Source of the DNA: Paractinoplanes rishiriensis
GTDB lineage: Bacteria > Actinomycetota > Actinomycetes > Mycobacteriales > Micromonosporaceae
Assembly (NCBI RefSeq): GCF_016862375.1
Contig: NZ_BOMV01000007.1
Coordinates: 558,001-622,000, forward strand
Reading direction: 5' to 3'
DNA length: 64,000 nt
Shown: one piece after another, positions 1 to 8,659 of the stretch
How positions within the stretch are numbered: position 1 is the first letter of the stretch
How the letters are laid out: every line of letters begins with the position of its first letter
Made by a program: the position numbers and the translations under genes
The notes under the pieces: model-generated
Database searches by the model: none
What the model saw: the letters and a program-made list of their open reading frames with translations, nothing else
What the model was told of the DNA's origin: nothing

Positions 1-107
1 TGGCTCTGCTGGGGTGGGCCACGGTGCAGGTGGTGCGCCGCCGACGACGCCGGCGGCGGGAACGCGCCCAACTCTCGGGTTCCGGGAGCAGGCATCTGTC
101 TGTTTGA
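1..107 (+). CDS. C-terminal end of an upstream membrane protein (partial)
   Basis: An open frame enters from the left edge (first full codon at 3) and stops with TGA at 105-107. It reads as a hydrophobic stretch followed by a run of six arginines and a short polar tail, the usual end of a membrane protein with a positively charged cytoplasmic C-terminus. Third codon positions are GC-rich. The stop overlaps a TTG at 104-106 that can start the next gene, which suggests translational coupling. Too little is present to name a family, and the call could be wrong because only about 35 codons are visible. Confidence 0.4.
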   Translation, partial: ALLGWATVQVVRRRRRRRRERAQLSGSGSRHLSV

Positions 108-1453
108 CTTCTCGGGTGCCCGCGATCGCCGTTCCCGCTTTCGCCCTCGCTTGGTGGGGCGCCTGTTACCTGATCGGCCGGGATCCGTGCCGGGCGCGCT
201 CGGCACGGGCGGCGGCGGCCCTGGCCGCGTACGCGATCGGGCTTGTGGCCTGGACCATCGCACCCGCCTCGGCACCCGCCCAGATTCTGTTCTGCGTGCC
301 GGCCCTGTTCTGGGCCGGCACCGCGGTCGCCCTGCTCCCCCGCACGTTGCCGGAGCGCCGTCAGATTGACGTCGGCTGGCTGGTGCTCTCGGTGGTCTTC
401 CTGGCCGTGGTGATCGCGCTGCCGTCGGCCGGCCGGCTGGTCGCGCTCGCCCCGCTGCTCGGCGGCCTGGTGCTGCTCTGGCGGTTCCGCGACCAGGTGC
501 AGCCGCCGGTGCTGCCGCTCGCGCTCACCGTGGTGGCGGTCCTGTACGCGGTGGCCCTCGCCGTGGTGCTGCTGCCGGTGGACGTCGGCGGGCCCGATCT
601 GGTGCTCGCCGCCATGGGTGTCGACCTGCTGATGCTCGGTTTCCTGGTGGCGGTCGCGGACGCGCTCGAGGTGGGCGAGCGCCTGCGCCCGCACCTGATC
701 CGCGCAGTGCTCGCCGCGGTCGCCGTGACCGTGCCGATCGGTGCCGCGGCCGTGCTCACCATCGTCGCCGTGCCGGACCGCCGGGACGTGCTGCTGCTCC
801 AGTTCGGCGTGGTGGCGACGGCGATGACCGGGCTGGCGCTGGCCGGCCGGGTGCGGCGGATCCTGGACACCGTCGCGTTCCGGTCGGACGAGCGCCTGCA
901 CCAGGATCGGGCCGCGCTGCTGCTGCTCGCCGACGCGCTGCCCCGGCACCGGCAGCGGCACCGGCTGATCACCACCGATCGGGACGACTTCCTCCGGTTC
1001 ACCCGGCAGGCGCTGGACAATTACGACAACCTCGGCCGGCTGATGCGCAGCCCGCTCACCGATCTGCCCGCGGTCGACCGGCGGCTCGGCGCGCTGGCCG
1101 CCGAGCAGCCGCTGGCCCGGGCGCTGGAACTGCGGGCGGTGCTGGCCGAGAGCGTCGACCGGCTGCGACCGGCCGGCAAGTTCGACACCAGCGACGAGTG
1201 GCGGCACTACAGCGCGCTCTACTTCTGCGTGATTCTCGGCCTTGACCCGTACGAACGACGCCCGCGCACCGAGGGCCTGGAGCGGGATGCCCGGCTGGCG
1301 GTCGACTGGATGCGCCGGAACGTGTCGCGGCCGACGCTGCGCCGCTGGCAGTCCGAGGCGGCCGCGATCGTCTCCCGCCGGCTGTGGGACGAGCTGATGG
1401 GCGCCGACCCGCGTTGGCTGACCAGGGCGCGCACACCGACACGCAGCACATAA
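104..1453 (+). CDS. Multi-pass membrane protein of unknown function
   Basis: About 449 residues. The first two thirds hold roughly seven to eight hydrophobic segments in short alternation. The last about 200 residues are soluble, helical and rich in Arg, Leu and Asp. I do not recognise the family; the layout recalls sensor-like membrane proteins but no kinase, GGDEF or helix-turn-helix motif is visible. The frame is open back to a GTG at 14, but those first 30 codons overlap the end of the upstream gene and have no hydrophobic character, so I place the start at TTG 104, whose TTGA overlaps the upstream stop; GTG 116 is an alternative. It precedes the FtsK/EccC-like gene by 57 bases on the same strand, so the two may be functionally linked. 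Confidence 0.6.
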   Translation: MTSRVPAIAVPAFALAWWGACYLIGRDPCRARSARAAAALAAYAIGLVAWTIAPASAPAQILFCVPALFWAGTAVALLPRTLPERRQIDVGWLVLSVVFLAVVIALPSAGRLVALAPLLGGLVLLWRFRDQVQPPVLPLALTVVAVLYAVALAVVLLPVDVGGPDLVLAAMGVDLLMLGFLVAVADALEVGERLRPHLIRAVLAAVAVTVPIGAAAVLTIVAVPDRRDVLLLQFGVVATAMTGLALAGRVRRILDTVAFRSDERLHQDRAALLLLADALPRHRQRHRLITTDRDDFLRFTRQALDNYDNLGRLMRSPLTDLPAVDRRLGALAAEQPLARALELRAVLAESVDRLRPAGKFDTSDEWRHYSALYFCVILGLDPYERRPRTEGLERDARLAVDWMRRNVSRPTLRRWQSEAAAIVSRRLWDELMGADPRWLTRARTPTRST

Positions 1454-1510
1454 TCGACTATCCCGGGGCAAAATCGGTAAAATCCCCCATCGTGAAATTT
1501 CGGGGACCGC

Positions 1511-4126
1511 GTGGGTAGCCACCGCAACGCTCTGGTCGCTGCCGTCCGGCAGGAACTGGCCGAGGCTCGCGGTGCGGCCCGGGCGGTCCTGGCGGCGGCC
1601 GAGGCGGCGCGCGGCGAGGCGCAGAACCGGCGACGGCTCGTCCGCGACGCGTACGCCACCTGTCTCCACCAGCTGGCCGAGGCCCGGGATGCCGCCCGCC
1701 GCGACATCCAGCGCCGCTACCAGCACGAATCCGCCCGGCTGGCGACCAACGTGCGCCGGCTCGCGGCCCTGAGCGCGGTCGGCGCGGCGGGCACCCCGTG
1801 GCGGCTCTGGCAGCCCACCGAACCCGAGCGCGGTTTCCGGCCCGGCATGCTCCGGGTCGGCACGCTAGCCCTGGAGGACGCCGCCGCCGTACCCGCCCTT
1901 GTCCCGCTTCTGGACGCGGCCCACCTCGAGCTCAGCGGACCGCCGGAGGCCGTGGACGGGGTGATCATGGGCCTCCTGCTGCGCGCGCTCGGCAGCACCC
2001 GGCCGGGTGACGTGCAGCTCACCGTGTACGACCCGGAGCACCTCGGCGGCACGCTGGCCCCGTTCGCCCCGCTCGGCATCTCGTTCGTCGGCCCCGGCGG
2101 GCTCGGCGCCCTGCTGGACAGCCTGGTCGAGCACATCTGCCGGGTCAACGAGACGGTGCTGGCCGGCGAGTACGTGTCGCTCGCCGACCTGACCGCGGCC
2201 GGCGCCCGTGGCGGTGTCGGGCCGCGCCCCGAGCCGTGGCGGGTGGTGGTGCTGCTGGCCGACGCCGCTACCGCCGCCGAGATGACCGCGAGCCAGCGCG
2301 CCCAGCTCGACCGGATCGCCCGCACCGGCGTGACCTGCGGCGTACATCTGGTGGTCCGGGGGCTCACCCTGGCCGAGCACCCGACCGTGGTACGGCTGAC
2401 CGCCGCCGGCGGCGAGTCCGCCACCTGCGACATGACCGGCGACCTGCCGATCCGGCTGGACGGCCCGCCGCCCACCGAACAGGTCACCGCGTTCTGCCGG
2501 GCCACCGCCGAGCGGATGCGCGCCGGCCCGCCCCCGGCCCGGCTCGCCGACCTGGAGCCGGCCGAACTGTGGGCCGAGTCGTCGGCGCACGGCCTGATCG
2601 CCCCGATCGGCGACAGCACCGACGGCTCCCTGATCGACGTGCTGCTCGGCGACGACCCCCCGCACGCGCTGATCGGCGGCCCGTCCGGCTCCGGCAAGAC
2701 CAACCTGATCTACGCCTGGCTGGCCGCGCTCAGCACCCGGTACGGCCCCGCCGAGCTGGCCCTCTACCTGCTGGACTTCAAGGAGGGCGTGTCGTTCGCC
2801 CGGTTCGTGCCCGGCCCGCGTGACCCCAGCTGGCTGCCCCAGGTGCGGCTGGCCGGCATCAACGTGAACGGCGACCGCGAGTTCGGCCTGGCCATGCTCC
2901 GTCACCTGGGCGAGGAACTACGCACCCGGGCCCAGGCGGCCAAGCGCCACGACGCCACCAAGCTGGCCGAGCTGCGCACCGAGGACCCGACCGGCACGTG
3001 GCCCCGGATCGTCGCCGTGATCGACGAGTTCCAGGTGCTGCTGACCGGCCGGGACGCGGTGGCCGACGAGGCCGTGACCCTGCTCGAGGACCTGGCCCGC
3101 CGCGGCCGCTCGCAGGGCATCCACCTGATCCTCGCCTCGCAGGACGTCTCCGGCATCGAGGCGCTGTGGGGCCGCTCCAGCCTGATCGGACAGTTCACGC
3201 TCCGGATCGCCCTGCCCAAGGCGAGGCGCATCCTGGCCGACAACAACCTGGCCGCCGCCGTGATCGCCCGCCACCACGCGGTGGTGAACGCCGAGGCCGG
3301 TGCCGCCGGCGCCAACCGGATCGTCCGCCTGCCCGACGCCGGCGACCGCGCGGTTTGGCGCAGCCTGCAGCACCGGCTGTGGCGCGCCCGCCCCGACGGC
3401 TGCGAGGAACCCCGCCTGTTCGACGGCGACGCCGTGCCCCGGCTGCCGGCCGTGTGCCGTCCGTCCGGCCCGGTGCCGGACGCCGCTGCCCCGGTCGGTT
3501 CGTCACCCGGCGCCGTGCTGGGCGAGCGGATCGACGTCGCGGCCCGTCCCGCCCGGCTGCGGCTGGGCCGGATGCCCGGCCGCAATCTCGCCGTGCTCGG
3601 CACCCGCCCCGACGAGGCCTGCGACGTGCTGGCCGCCGCCGCGCTGTCCCTGGCCGCCCAGGGCCCCGCGCACTTCAGCATCGTCTGCCTCGACCCGGAC
3701 GCCACCCGGGCCGCCGCCCGCCTGATCGCCGAGCTGCCGTCCGCCGACTGGTACGACGGCCTGCCCGAACTCCCGTTCCTGGACATCCCGCACTACGTGC
3801 TCGGCTACGCCCTGGACGCCGGCGCCGACCAGGGCACCCTGCGCCGCCTGCTGGCGGACGGTCCCGAGCAGCGCACGCACGTCCTGGGCTGGTGGCGTTC
3901 GGTGGCCCGGCTGCGCGACAGCCTGGGCGGCACCGGCGCCCGGCTCGACCCGATCGGCGCCTGGGTGGCGCTCGACGTGCAGGGGGCCGACCTGGCCCCG
4001 CTCTATCCCCAGCCCGGCGGCCCGGTCTGGTACCCACGCACCCGGCGAGCCCTGTTCTTCGACCGCTCGGTGCACCGCACCCCTGAAGTGATCATCCCGT
4101 ACGAGGTGAACAGTGACCACACGTGA
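1511..4126 (+). CDS. FtsK/SpoIIIE (EccC-like) ATPase with tandem ATPase folds
   Basis: 871 residues from GTG 1511, with GGGGA a few bases upstream. The first about 90 residues form a charged, Ala/Arg-rich coiled coil. A FtsK/SpoIIIE ATPase core follows, with Walker A GGPSGSGKTN near residue 389 and Walker B VAVIDEF near residue 505. After it comes a second fold of the same kind whose P-loop position reads GTRPDEA, so it lacks the Lys and is probably catalytically dead. An active first domain followed by degenerate ones is characteristic of EccC of type VII secretion, rather than of chromosomal FtsK, and no gamma DNA-binding domain or N-terminal TM bundle is seen. The 3' end overlaps the next gene by 14 bases. 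Likely role: a membrane-associated motor moving protein or DNA. The substrate is unknown and no WXG100 gene is in view. Confidence 0.75.
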   Translation: MGSHRNALVAAVRQELAEARGAARAVLAAAEAARGEAQNRRRLVRDAYATCLHQLAEARDAARRDIQRRYQHESARLATNVRRLAALSAVGAAGTPWRLWQPTEPERGFRPGMLRVGTLALEDAAAVPALVPLLDAAHLELSGPPEAVDGVIMGLLLRALGSTRPGDVQLTVYDPEHLGGTLAPFAPLGISFVGPGGLGALLDSLVEHICRVNETVLAGEYVSLADLTAAGARGGVGPRPEPWRVVVLLADAATAAEMTASQRAQLDRIARTGVTCGVHLVVRGLTLAEHPTVVRLTAAGGESATCDMTGDLPIRLDGPPPTEQVTAFCRATAERMRAGPPPARLADLEPAELWAESSAHGLIAPIGDSTDGSLIDVLLGDDPPHALIGGPSGSGKTNLIYAWLAALSTRYGPAELALYLLDFKEGVSFARFVPGPRDPSWLPQVRLAGINVNGDREFGLAMLRHLGEELRTRAQAAKRHDATKLAELRTEDPTGTWPRIVAVIDEFQVLLTGRDAVADEAVTLLEDLARRGRSQGIHLILASQDVSGIEALWGRSSLIGQFTLRIALPKARRILADNNLAAAVIARHHAVVNAEAGAAGANRIVRLPDAGDRAVWRSLQHRLWRARPDGCEEPRLFDGDAVPRLPAVCRPSGPVPDAAAPVGSSPGAVLGERIDVAARPARLRLGRMPGRNLAVLGTRPDEACDVLAAAALSLAAQGPAHFSIVCLDPDATRAAARLIAELPSADWYDGLPELPFLDIPHYVLGYALDAGADQGTLRRLLADGPEQRTHVLGWWRSVARLRDSLGGTGARLDPIGAWVALDVQGADLAPLYPQPGGPVWYPRTRRALFFDRSVHRTPEVIIPYEVNSDHT

Positions 4127-4877
4127 CCGCCAGCCGATCGGGCGCGACTATCAGCTGATGGTCAGTGCCCTGGCCGACGCCACCCACCGCCGCGACACCG
4201 GCCTGACCGGTGCCGAGCAGGCCTACCAGGAGAGCGCCGACCAGGCCGCCGGCGAGCTGGCCCGGGCCGAGGGCGACGCGCTGTCCGCCGACCGCTGGGC
4301 CGGCAGCGCCGCCGCCCAGGTGCTGGACGTGGACCGCGAGGCCGCCCGCCTGTGGGACCAGCTGCGCCGGGCCCGGGGCCTGCGGGTCCGTTCGCTGGGC
4401 GAGATGCCGGAACCGGCACCGGTGGACGCGCTGCCGCAGGCCGCCCTCCCCAGCAATCCGGCCGCCGCCGCGGCCGACGACGCCGACATCCCGGTGGTCC
4501 GCGAGTCTCCCCGGGTGATCCTGGCCCGGGCCGCCGAGCGCATCGACGTGACGGTGCGTCCGGCCGCCCGGCGCGCGCTGCCGCGCCGGGCGCTGCCGCT
4601 GCTGCCGCTGGTGGGCGCGCTGATCGCGGCGCTCACCGGCCTGCTGGCCTCCGGCCTGGTGACATTCGGCAGTACGGGTGTGTGGGGCGGCTCGGTCATC
4701 CGGGGCCTGGGCTGGCTGGCCTTCCTGGTGGCGCCGTCGGCCGGTGTGCCAGTGGCGGCCGTGTTCGCGCACCGCCGGCTGGAGGCCAAGCTGGACATCG
4801 GCGGCGTCGGCCTGACGCTGCTCGGCGGCATGATCGCCGCGACCCTGATGTCGCTGGCGTTCGCCGCGAGCAACTGA
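4113..4877 (+). CDS. Coiled-coil plus four-TM membrane protein, partner of the FtsK-like ATPase
   Basis: 254 residues from GTG 4113, inside the end of the ATPase gene, so translation is probably coupled. The N-terminal half is charged and helical (Ala/Glu/Arg heptads), then an Ala/Pro linker, then about four hydrophobic segments from residue 155 to the end, with an Arg-rich turn before the first. The arrangement fits a membrane anchor for the ATPase encoded upstream, whose N-terminus is also coiled coil; direct interaction is inferred. I do not recognise the family. The stop codon TGA is the first three bases of the first copy of a 15-bp tandem repeat. Confidence 0.65.
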   Translation: MTTRDRQPIGRDYQLMVSALADATHRRDTGLTGAEQAYQESADQAAGELARAEGDALSADRWAGSAAAQVLDVDREAARLWDQLRRARGLRVRSLGEMPEPAPVDALPQAALPSNPAAAAADDADIPVVRESPRVILARAAERIDVTVRPAARRALPRRALPLLPLVGALIAALTGLLASGLVTFGSTGVWGGSVIRGLGWLAFLVAPSAGVPVAAVFAHRRLEAKLDIGGVGLTLLGGMIAATLMSLAFAASN

Positions 4878-4949
4878 GCCGCCAACCGCTGAGCCGCCAG
4901 CCGCTGAGCCACCAGCCGCTGAGCCACCAGCCGCTGAGTCCCCACCCGC
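4875..4949 (+). repeat. 15-bp tandem repeat, five copies
   Basis: Five head-to-tail copies of TGAGCCRCCARCCGC occupy 4875-4949. Copies 3 and 4 are identical, copies 1 and 2 differ from them by one or two bases, and copy 5 is more diverged. The array begins at the stop codon of the gene on the left and fills the space before the convergent gene ending at 4961. In the frame of the left gene each copy carries a TGA, so read-through cannot extend the protein. In another plus-strand frame it would read as a Pro/Ala/Glu repeat (EPPAA). Confidence 0.9.
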
Positions 4950-4960
4950 TGGACCGCCGG

Positions 4961-5308
4961 CTACGGAGCCTTCTCCCGGTAGGCCAGCTTGAGGATGGCC
5001 TGCGCGACCAGCGTGGCCTGGGCCTTGGTCTCGTACGGCCCGACCCGCAACTCGATCGCGTGCCCGCCGTAGTGGGCCCGGACGGTCCAGCTGGTCGGGT
5101 GGCGGTCGTCCTCGCGGCTGTGGTTGACGACCAGTTGAGTGGCGGCCCGGACGTTGATGACCGACCACTTGTCCTCTCCCGTGGGCCAGGCCCGGAACCA
5201 GCCGGGAGCGACCGGGACCAGCTCCTTGCTGGCCTCGCCCATGGCCCACTGCAAATCTTCCGGTGTCGGGCCCGCCCGCGTCCCGGTAGCGCCCTCAAGC
5301 CTGGTCAT
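4961..5308 (-). CDS. Small conserved-type protein with SPOR-like C-terminal motif
   Basis: 115 residues, start ATG 5308. No signal peptide or membrane segment. The N-terminal half contains a Trp-rich stretch (GWFRAWPTGEDKW). The C-terminal half (about residues 75-112) reads like the beta-alpha pattern of SPOR-type repeats, with VRAHYGG, then LRVGPYETKAQATLVAQAIL, where a 'VGP(Y/F)xTxxxA' core is typical. That resemblance is by eye and short. The gene is convergent with the FtsK-partner gene and reads away from the 3-hydroxyacyl-CoA dehydrogenase gene on the same strand (20 bases apart). Function unknown. Confidence 0.65.
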   Translation of the reverse strand: MTRLEGATGTRAGPTPEDLQWAMGEASKELVPVAPGWFRAWPTGEDKWSVINVRAATQLVVNHSREDDRHPTSWTVRAHYGGHAIELRVGPYETKAQATLVAQAILKLAYREKAP

Positions 5309-5328
5309 ACCGGGAAAAATACCGCCGG

Positions 5329-6177
5329 TCAGTACGTGTAGAAGCCTTTTCCGGTCTTGCGACCGAGGTCACCGGCCGAGACCATGCGCTGCAGCAGCTC
5401 GGGCGGGAAGAACTTCTCGTCGGCGGTGTCCCGGTAGATGTTGCCGGCCGCGTTCAGCATCACGTCCAGGCCGGTCAGGTCCACGGTGGCCAGCGGGCCC
5501 ATGGTGTGGCCGAAGCCCAGCTTCATCACGGTGTCGAGGTCGGCCGCCGAGACGACGCCGCACTCGACCAGCTTGATGGCCTCGACCAGCAGCGCCGAGA
5601 ACAGCCGGTTGGACACGAAACCGGCCACGTCGCGCTTCACCTCGACGCAGGTCTTGCCGACCTCCTCGGCGTAGGAGCGGGCCTCGGCCAGCGTCTCGTC
5701 CGACGTCTGGTAGCCGCGGACCAGCTCCACCAGCTTCATCATCGGCACCGGGGAGAAGAAGTGGATGCCGACCACCGACTCGGGCCGCTCGGTGACCGCG
5801 GCGATCTGGGTGATCGGGATGGCCGACGTGTTGGTGCCCAGGACGGCCCCACTCTTGCAGATCTTGTCGAGGGCGCGGAAGACCTCGTGCTTGGCCTCGA
5901 CCTTCTCGTAAATGGCCTCGACCACCACGTCGGCGTCGGCGGCCGCGTCCAGGTCGGTGGTCGGGGTGATCCGGCCCAGGGTGGCGGCCGCGTCCTCTTC
6001 GGTGACCTTGCCCTTGGCGGTGAAGCGGGCCAGCGAGTCCCGGATCGCCGCCATGCCGCGCGCGGTCGCGGCGTCGTCGACGTCGCGCATGGTGACCTGC
6101 CAGCCGGCCTGCGCCGAGACCTGCGCGATGCCGGAGCCCATCAGTCCGGATCCGATGACCGCGAGACGACCCGCCAT
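5329..6177 (-). CDS. fadB2: 3-hydroxyacyl-CoA (3-hydroxybutyryl-CoA) dehydrogenase
   Basis: 282 residues. Oxidises (S)-3-hydroxyacyl-CoA, typically 3-hydroxybutyryl-CoA, with NAD(P)+ in the cytoplasm. The Rossmann start VIGSGLMGSGIAQVSAQAGW is at residues 7-26. The family hallmarks follow: NTSAIPITQIA, the catalytic His in GIHFFSPVPMMKLVE, and the C-terminal helical domain with SNRLFSALLVEAI and LGFGHTMGPLATVDLTGLD. The longer open frame back to 6309 is not needed. ATG 6177 has a GGAAGGGG ribosome site and starts immediately before the Rossmann strand. An inverted repeat lies 57-72 bases upstream of the start. The symbol follows the mycobacterial FadB2 orthologue and is the least certain part. 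Confidence 0.88.
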   Translation of the reverse strand: MAGRLAVIGSGLMGSGIAQVSAQAGWQVTMRDVDDAATARGMAAIRDSLARFTAKGKVTEEDAAATLGRITPTTDLDAAADADVVVEAIYEKVEAKHEVFRALDKICKSGAVLGTNTSAIPITQIAAVTERPESVVGIHFFSPVPMMKLVELVRGYQTSDETLAEARSYAEEVGKTCVEVKRDVAGFVSNRLFSALLVEAIKLVECGVVSAADLDTVMKLGFGHTMGPLATVDLTGLDVMLNAAGNIYRDTADEKFFPPELLQRMVSAGDLGRKTGKGFYTY

Positions 6178-6233
6178 GTGTCTTCCCCTTCCGCCACGCC
6201 CGGGGCGCCACTGCCCGGGGTGCCTCGATGCTA

Positions 6234-6249
6234 CTGAACGGAAGTTCAG
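6234..6249. promoter_or_regulatory. Inverted repeat CTGAAC-N4-GTTCAG, probable operator
   Basis: Perfect 6-bp arms separated by GGAA, 57 bases upstream of the 3-hydroxyacyl-CoA dehydrogenase start and 75 bases before the divergent small membrane protein gene. Size and symmetry suit a TetR-type repressor, a class that commonly controls fatty-acid catabolism genes in actinomycetes. No such regulator gene is in the window, so the assignment is inferred. Confidence 0.5.
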
Positions 6250-6323
6250 GCCCGGCGGGTGGTCCGGAGCACGGTCCCGATCGGGGCAAATCCGAGTAAA
6301 CGGCCGCACCTCGGTGCCAGACT

Positions 6324-6686
6324 ATGCCCATGGCCACAGGCAACGGCTGGTACCTCATCGGGCCATTGATTGCCGTCGGTCTGGTCGGCTTTCTCGGCGC
6401 CGTCTTCTGGCGCATGGGGCTGCATTGGACTTTCGCAAGGGAAGAGAGCATGGAGAGGTATGCGGACGGCCTCGCGATCTTCGGCGAGCCCGACGACTAC
6501 GGCCTGCTCTACCCCGCTGCGGTGACCGACGACCCGGACGTGGCCGACGAGATCCGGCGGCTCCTCGGCGACGCCGGCATCCGGGCCACCCATGCGGTGG
6601 ACCGCGACGGCCGGATGGCGGTCCTGGTCTTCGCCGAGGAGGTCGAGGAGGCGCGCCGCCTGGTCGGCGGTTCCCCCGCGCTGTAG
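6324..6686 (+). CDS. Small single-TM protein with DUF2007-like domain
   Basis: 120 residues from ATG 6324 (a second ATG at 6330 is possible). One hydrophobic segment near residues 11-28, then a soluble domain. The part from AAVTDDPDVADEIRRLL through MAVLVFAEEVEEARRLV has the beta-alpha-beta-beta-alpha pattern of the DUF2007 'putative signal transducing' family (DPxxAxxIxxLLxxAGI ... VxVxxxxxxxARxLL). The resemblance is by eye. It is divergent from the dehydrogenase gene and convergent with murA. Function unknown. Confidence 0.65.
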   Translation: MPMATGNGWYLIGPLIAVGLVGFLGAVFWRMGLHWTFAREESMERYADGLAIFGEPDDYGLLYPAAVTDDPDVADEIRRLLGDAGIRATHAVDRDGRMAVLVFAEEVEEARRLVGGSPAL

Positions 6687-6715
6687 CCGCCCGGGCGGAG
6701 CGGCGCCGGGAAGGC

Positions 6716-8002
6716 TCAGAAGTCGAACGTCGGCTCGGGCACGTCGGCCCGTTCCACCTCGACGCCCAGCTTGGCCAGATCGGTGACGAAGTCCGGGTAG
6801 CCGCGGTCGATGTGGTGCACCTCACCGACCTCGGTCACGCCCTCGGCGCACAGCCCCGCGATCACCAGCCCGGCACCGGCCCGGATGTCGGTGGCCCGCA
6901 CCGGCGCACCGGACAGCCGCTCCCGTCCGTTCACGACCGCGTGGTGCCCGTCGGTGCGGATGTCGGCGCCGAGCCGGACCATCTCGTTCACGAACATGAA
7001 CCGGCCGTCGAAGATGTTCTCGGTGATCAGCGACGAGCCGCCGGCCACCGCCGCCAGTCCCAGCGCCATCGGCAGCAGGTCCGTCGCGAAGCCCGGGTAC
7101 GGCAGCGTCACGATGTCGACCGCCCGGGCACGGTCCTCCATGCGTACCCGGAACTGGTTGTCACCCGGCGTGACCTGCGCACCCGCCGTGACCAGCTTGT
7201 CCAGCGCGATGTCCAGGAACTCCGGCCGCACCCCGTGGACCGTCACGTCGCCGCGGGTCATCACCGCACCGAACGCCCAGGTGCCGCCGACGATCCGGTC
7301 CCCGATCGTGGTGTGGACGACCGGCCTGAGCTCGCCCACCCCCTCGACCGTGAGCGTCGCGGAGCCGGCACCCTCGATCCGGGCGCCCATCGCGCTCAGC
7401 ATCTCGCAGATGTCGACGATCTCCGGCTCGCGGGCCGCGTTGTCGATCTCGGTGACGCCCTTGGCCAGGACCGCGGCCATCAGCAGGTTCTCGGTGGCGC
7501 CGACGCTCGGGAAGTCCAGCCAGATCTTGCTGCCGCGCAGTCCGCTGGGCGCCGAGGCGATCACGAAGCCGTGCTCGCCGGAGATCTCGGCGCCCATCCG
7601 GGTCAGGCCGGAGAAGTGCATGTCGAGCCCGCGCGAGCCGATCATGTCGCCGCCCGGCAGCGCCACCCGGACGTAGCCGCGGCGGGCCAGCAGCGGGCCC
7701 AGCACGCAGATCGACGCGCGGAGGCGACGGACCAGGTCGTAGTCGGCCTCGCTGCCCGGTTCGGCCGGCACGTCGATGGTGGCCCGGCCGCCGTCGAGGG
7801 TGACCCGGCAGCCCAGCCGGCGCAGGACCTCCGCCATGATCGCGATATCGGTGATCCGGGGCACGTTCTCCACCACGCTGCGGCCCTCGGCCAGCAATGC
7901 GACCGCCATCAGCTTGAGCGCCGAGTTCTTCGCCCCGCCGACGGTCACGTCACCGGACAGCTGTGCGCCGCCCTTCACCCTGATCACATCCACGCGGGCC
8001 AT
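6716..8002 (-). CDS. murA: UDP-N-acetylglucosamine 1-carboxyvinyltransferase MurA, Asp variant
   Basis: 428 residues. Transfers enolpyruvate from PEP to UDP-GlcNAc, the first committed step of peptidoglycan synthesis. The N-terminal GGAKNSALK (residues 22-30) and RGG-type repeats of the EPSP-synthase fold are present at normal length. The active-site loop reads [10 protein letters not shown], with Asp119 where most bacteria have the Cys that fosfomycin alkylates. Mycobacterium tuberculosis MurA carries the same Asp and is intrinsically fosfomycin resistant. The open frame runs back to 8056, but ATG 8002 matches the family start (MxxxxVxGGxxLxG). Divergent from the cobalamin adenosyltransferase gene with 42 bases between starts, so their promoters must overlap. 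Confidence 0.95.
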   Translation of the reverse strand: MARVDVIRVKGGAQLSGDVTVGGAKNSALKLMAVALLAEGRSVVENVPRITDIAIMAEVLRRLGCRVTLDGGRATIDVPAEPGSEADYDLVRRLRASICVLGPLLARRGYVRVALPGGDMIGSRGLDMHFSGLTRMGAEISGEHGFVIASAPSGLRGSKIWLDFPSVGATENLLMAAVLAKGVTEIDNAAREPEIVDICEMLSAMGARIEGAGSATLTVEGVGELRPVVHTTIGDRIVGGTWAFGAVMTRGDVTVHGVRPEFLDIALDKLVTAGAQVTPGDNQFRVRMEDRARAVDIVTLPYPGFATDLLPMALGLAAVAGGSSLITENIFDGRFMFVNEMVRLGADIRTDGHHAVVNGRERLSGAPVRATDIRAGAGLVIAGLCAEGVTEVGEVHHIDRGYPDFVTDLAKLGVEVERADVPEPTFDF

Positions 8003-8044
8003 GGTATGGGCCACGGCCCAACGTCGCCTCCGTAGGGTGGACCC

Positions 8045-8617
8045 ATGGCTGTACACCTCAACCGCATCTACACCCGCACCGGTGACGGCGGCGAGACCCG
8101 GCTGGGCAACAACGAGCTGGTCGCCAAGACCGACCCGCGGATCGCCGCCTACGCCGACGCCGACGAGTGCAACGCCGCGCTGGGCGTGGCGCTGGCCCTG
8201 GGTGACCTGCCCGCGGACATCCGGGCCGTCATCACCGCGGTGCAGAACGACCTGTTCGACGTGGGCGCCGACCTGTGCAACCCGATCGAGGACGCCCCCC
8301 GCTATCCCCCGCTACGGATCACCGACGACTACGTGACCCGGCTCGAGGGGTGGTGTGACGAGTTCAACGAACGCCTGCCGAAACTCGACAGCTTCGTCCT
8401 GCCGGGTGGGACGCCGGCGGCCGCCCTGCTGCACGTGGCCCGCACCGTGGCGCGGCGGGCGGAGCGCTCGGCCTGGCAGTTGCGGGCGGCCGACGCGGCA
8501 CGCACCAGCGAGCTGCCGGCGAAATACCTGAACCGGCTCTCCGACCTGCTCTTCATCCTGGCCCGCAGCGCCAACCCGGGCGGCGACGTGAAGTGGGTGC
8601 CCGGCGGCAGCGCCTAG
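8045..8617 (+). CDS. cobO: ATP:cob(I)alamin adenosyltransferase, PduO type
   Basis: 190 residues from ATG 8045. Transfers the adenosyl group of ATP to cob(I)alamin to make coenzyme B12. The PduO-type fingerprint is clear: [17 protein letters not shown] near the N-terminus (ATP binding), then [44 protein letters not shown], and the terminal [13 protein letters not shown]. It lies next to murA, as in M. tuberculosis Rv1314c-murA. The symbol cobO is used loosely: the protein is PduO-type, not the CobA/BtuR fold. Confidence 0.93.
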   Translation: MAVHLNRIYTRTGDGGETRLGNNELVAKTDPRIAAYADADECNAALGVALALGDLPADIRAVITAVQNDLFDVGADLCNPIEDAPRYPPLRITDDYVTRLEGWCDEFNERLPKLDSFVLPGGTPAAALLHVARTVARRAERSAWQLRAADAARTSELPAKYLNRLSDLLFILARSANPGGDVKWVPGGSA

Positions 8618-8659
8618 CCGCGGGCAACAACCGGCGCAGCCGGGCCGGGCGCGGCCGGG

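Noticed and set aside
4876..4990. Reading the 15-bp repeat as a Pro/Ala/Glu tail of the upstream protein
   Set aside because: Would need a frameshift; in the gene's own frame every copy begins with a stop codon.
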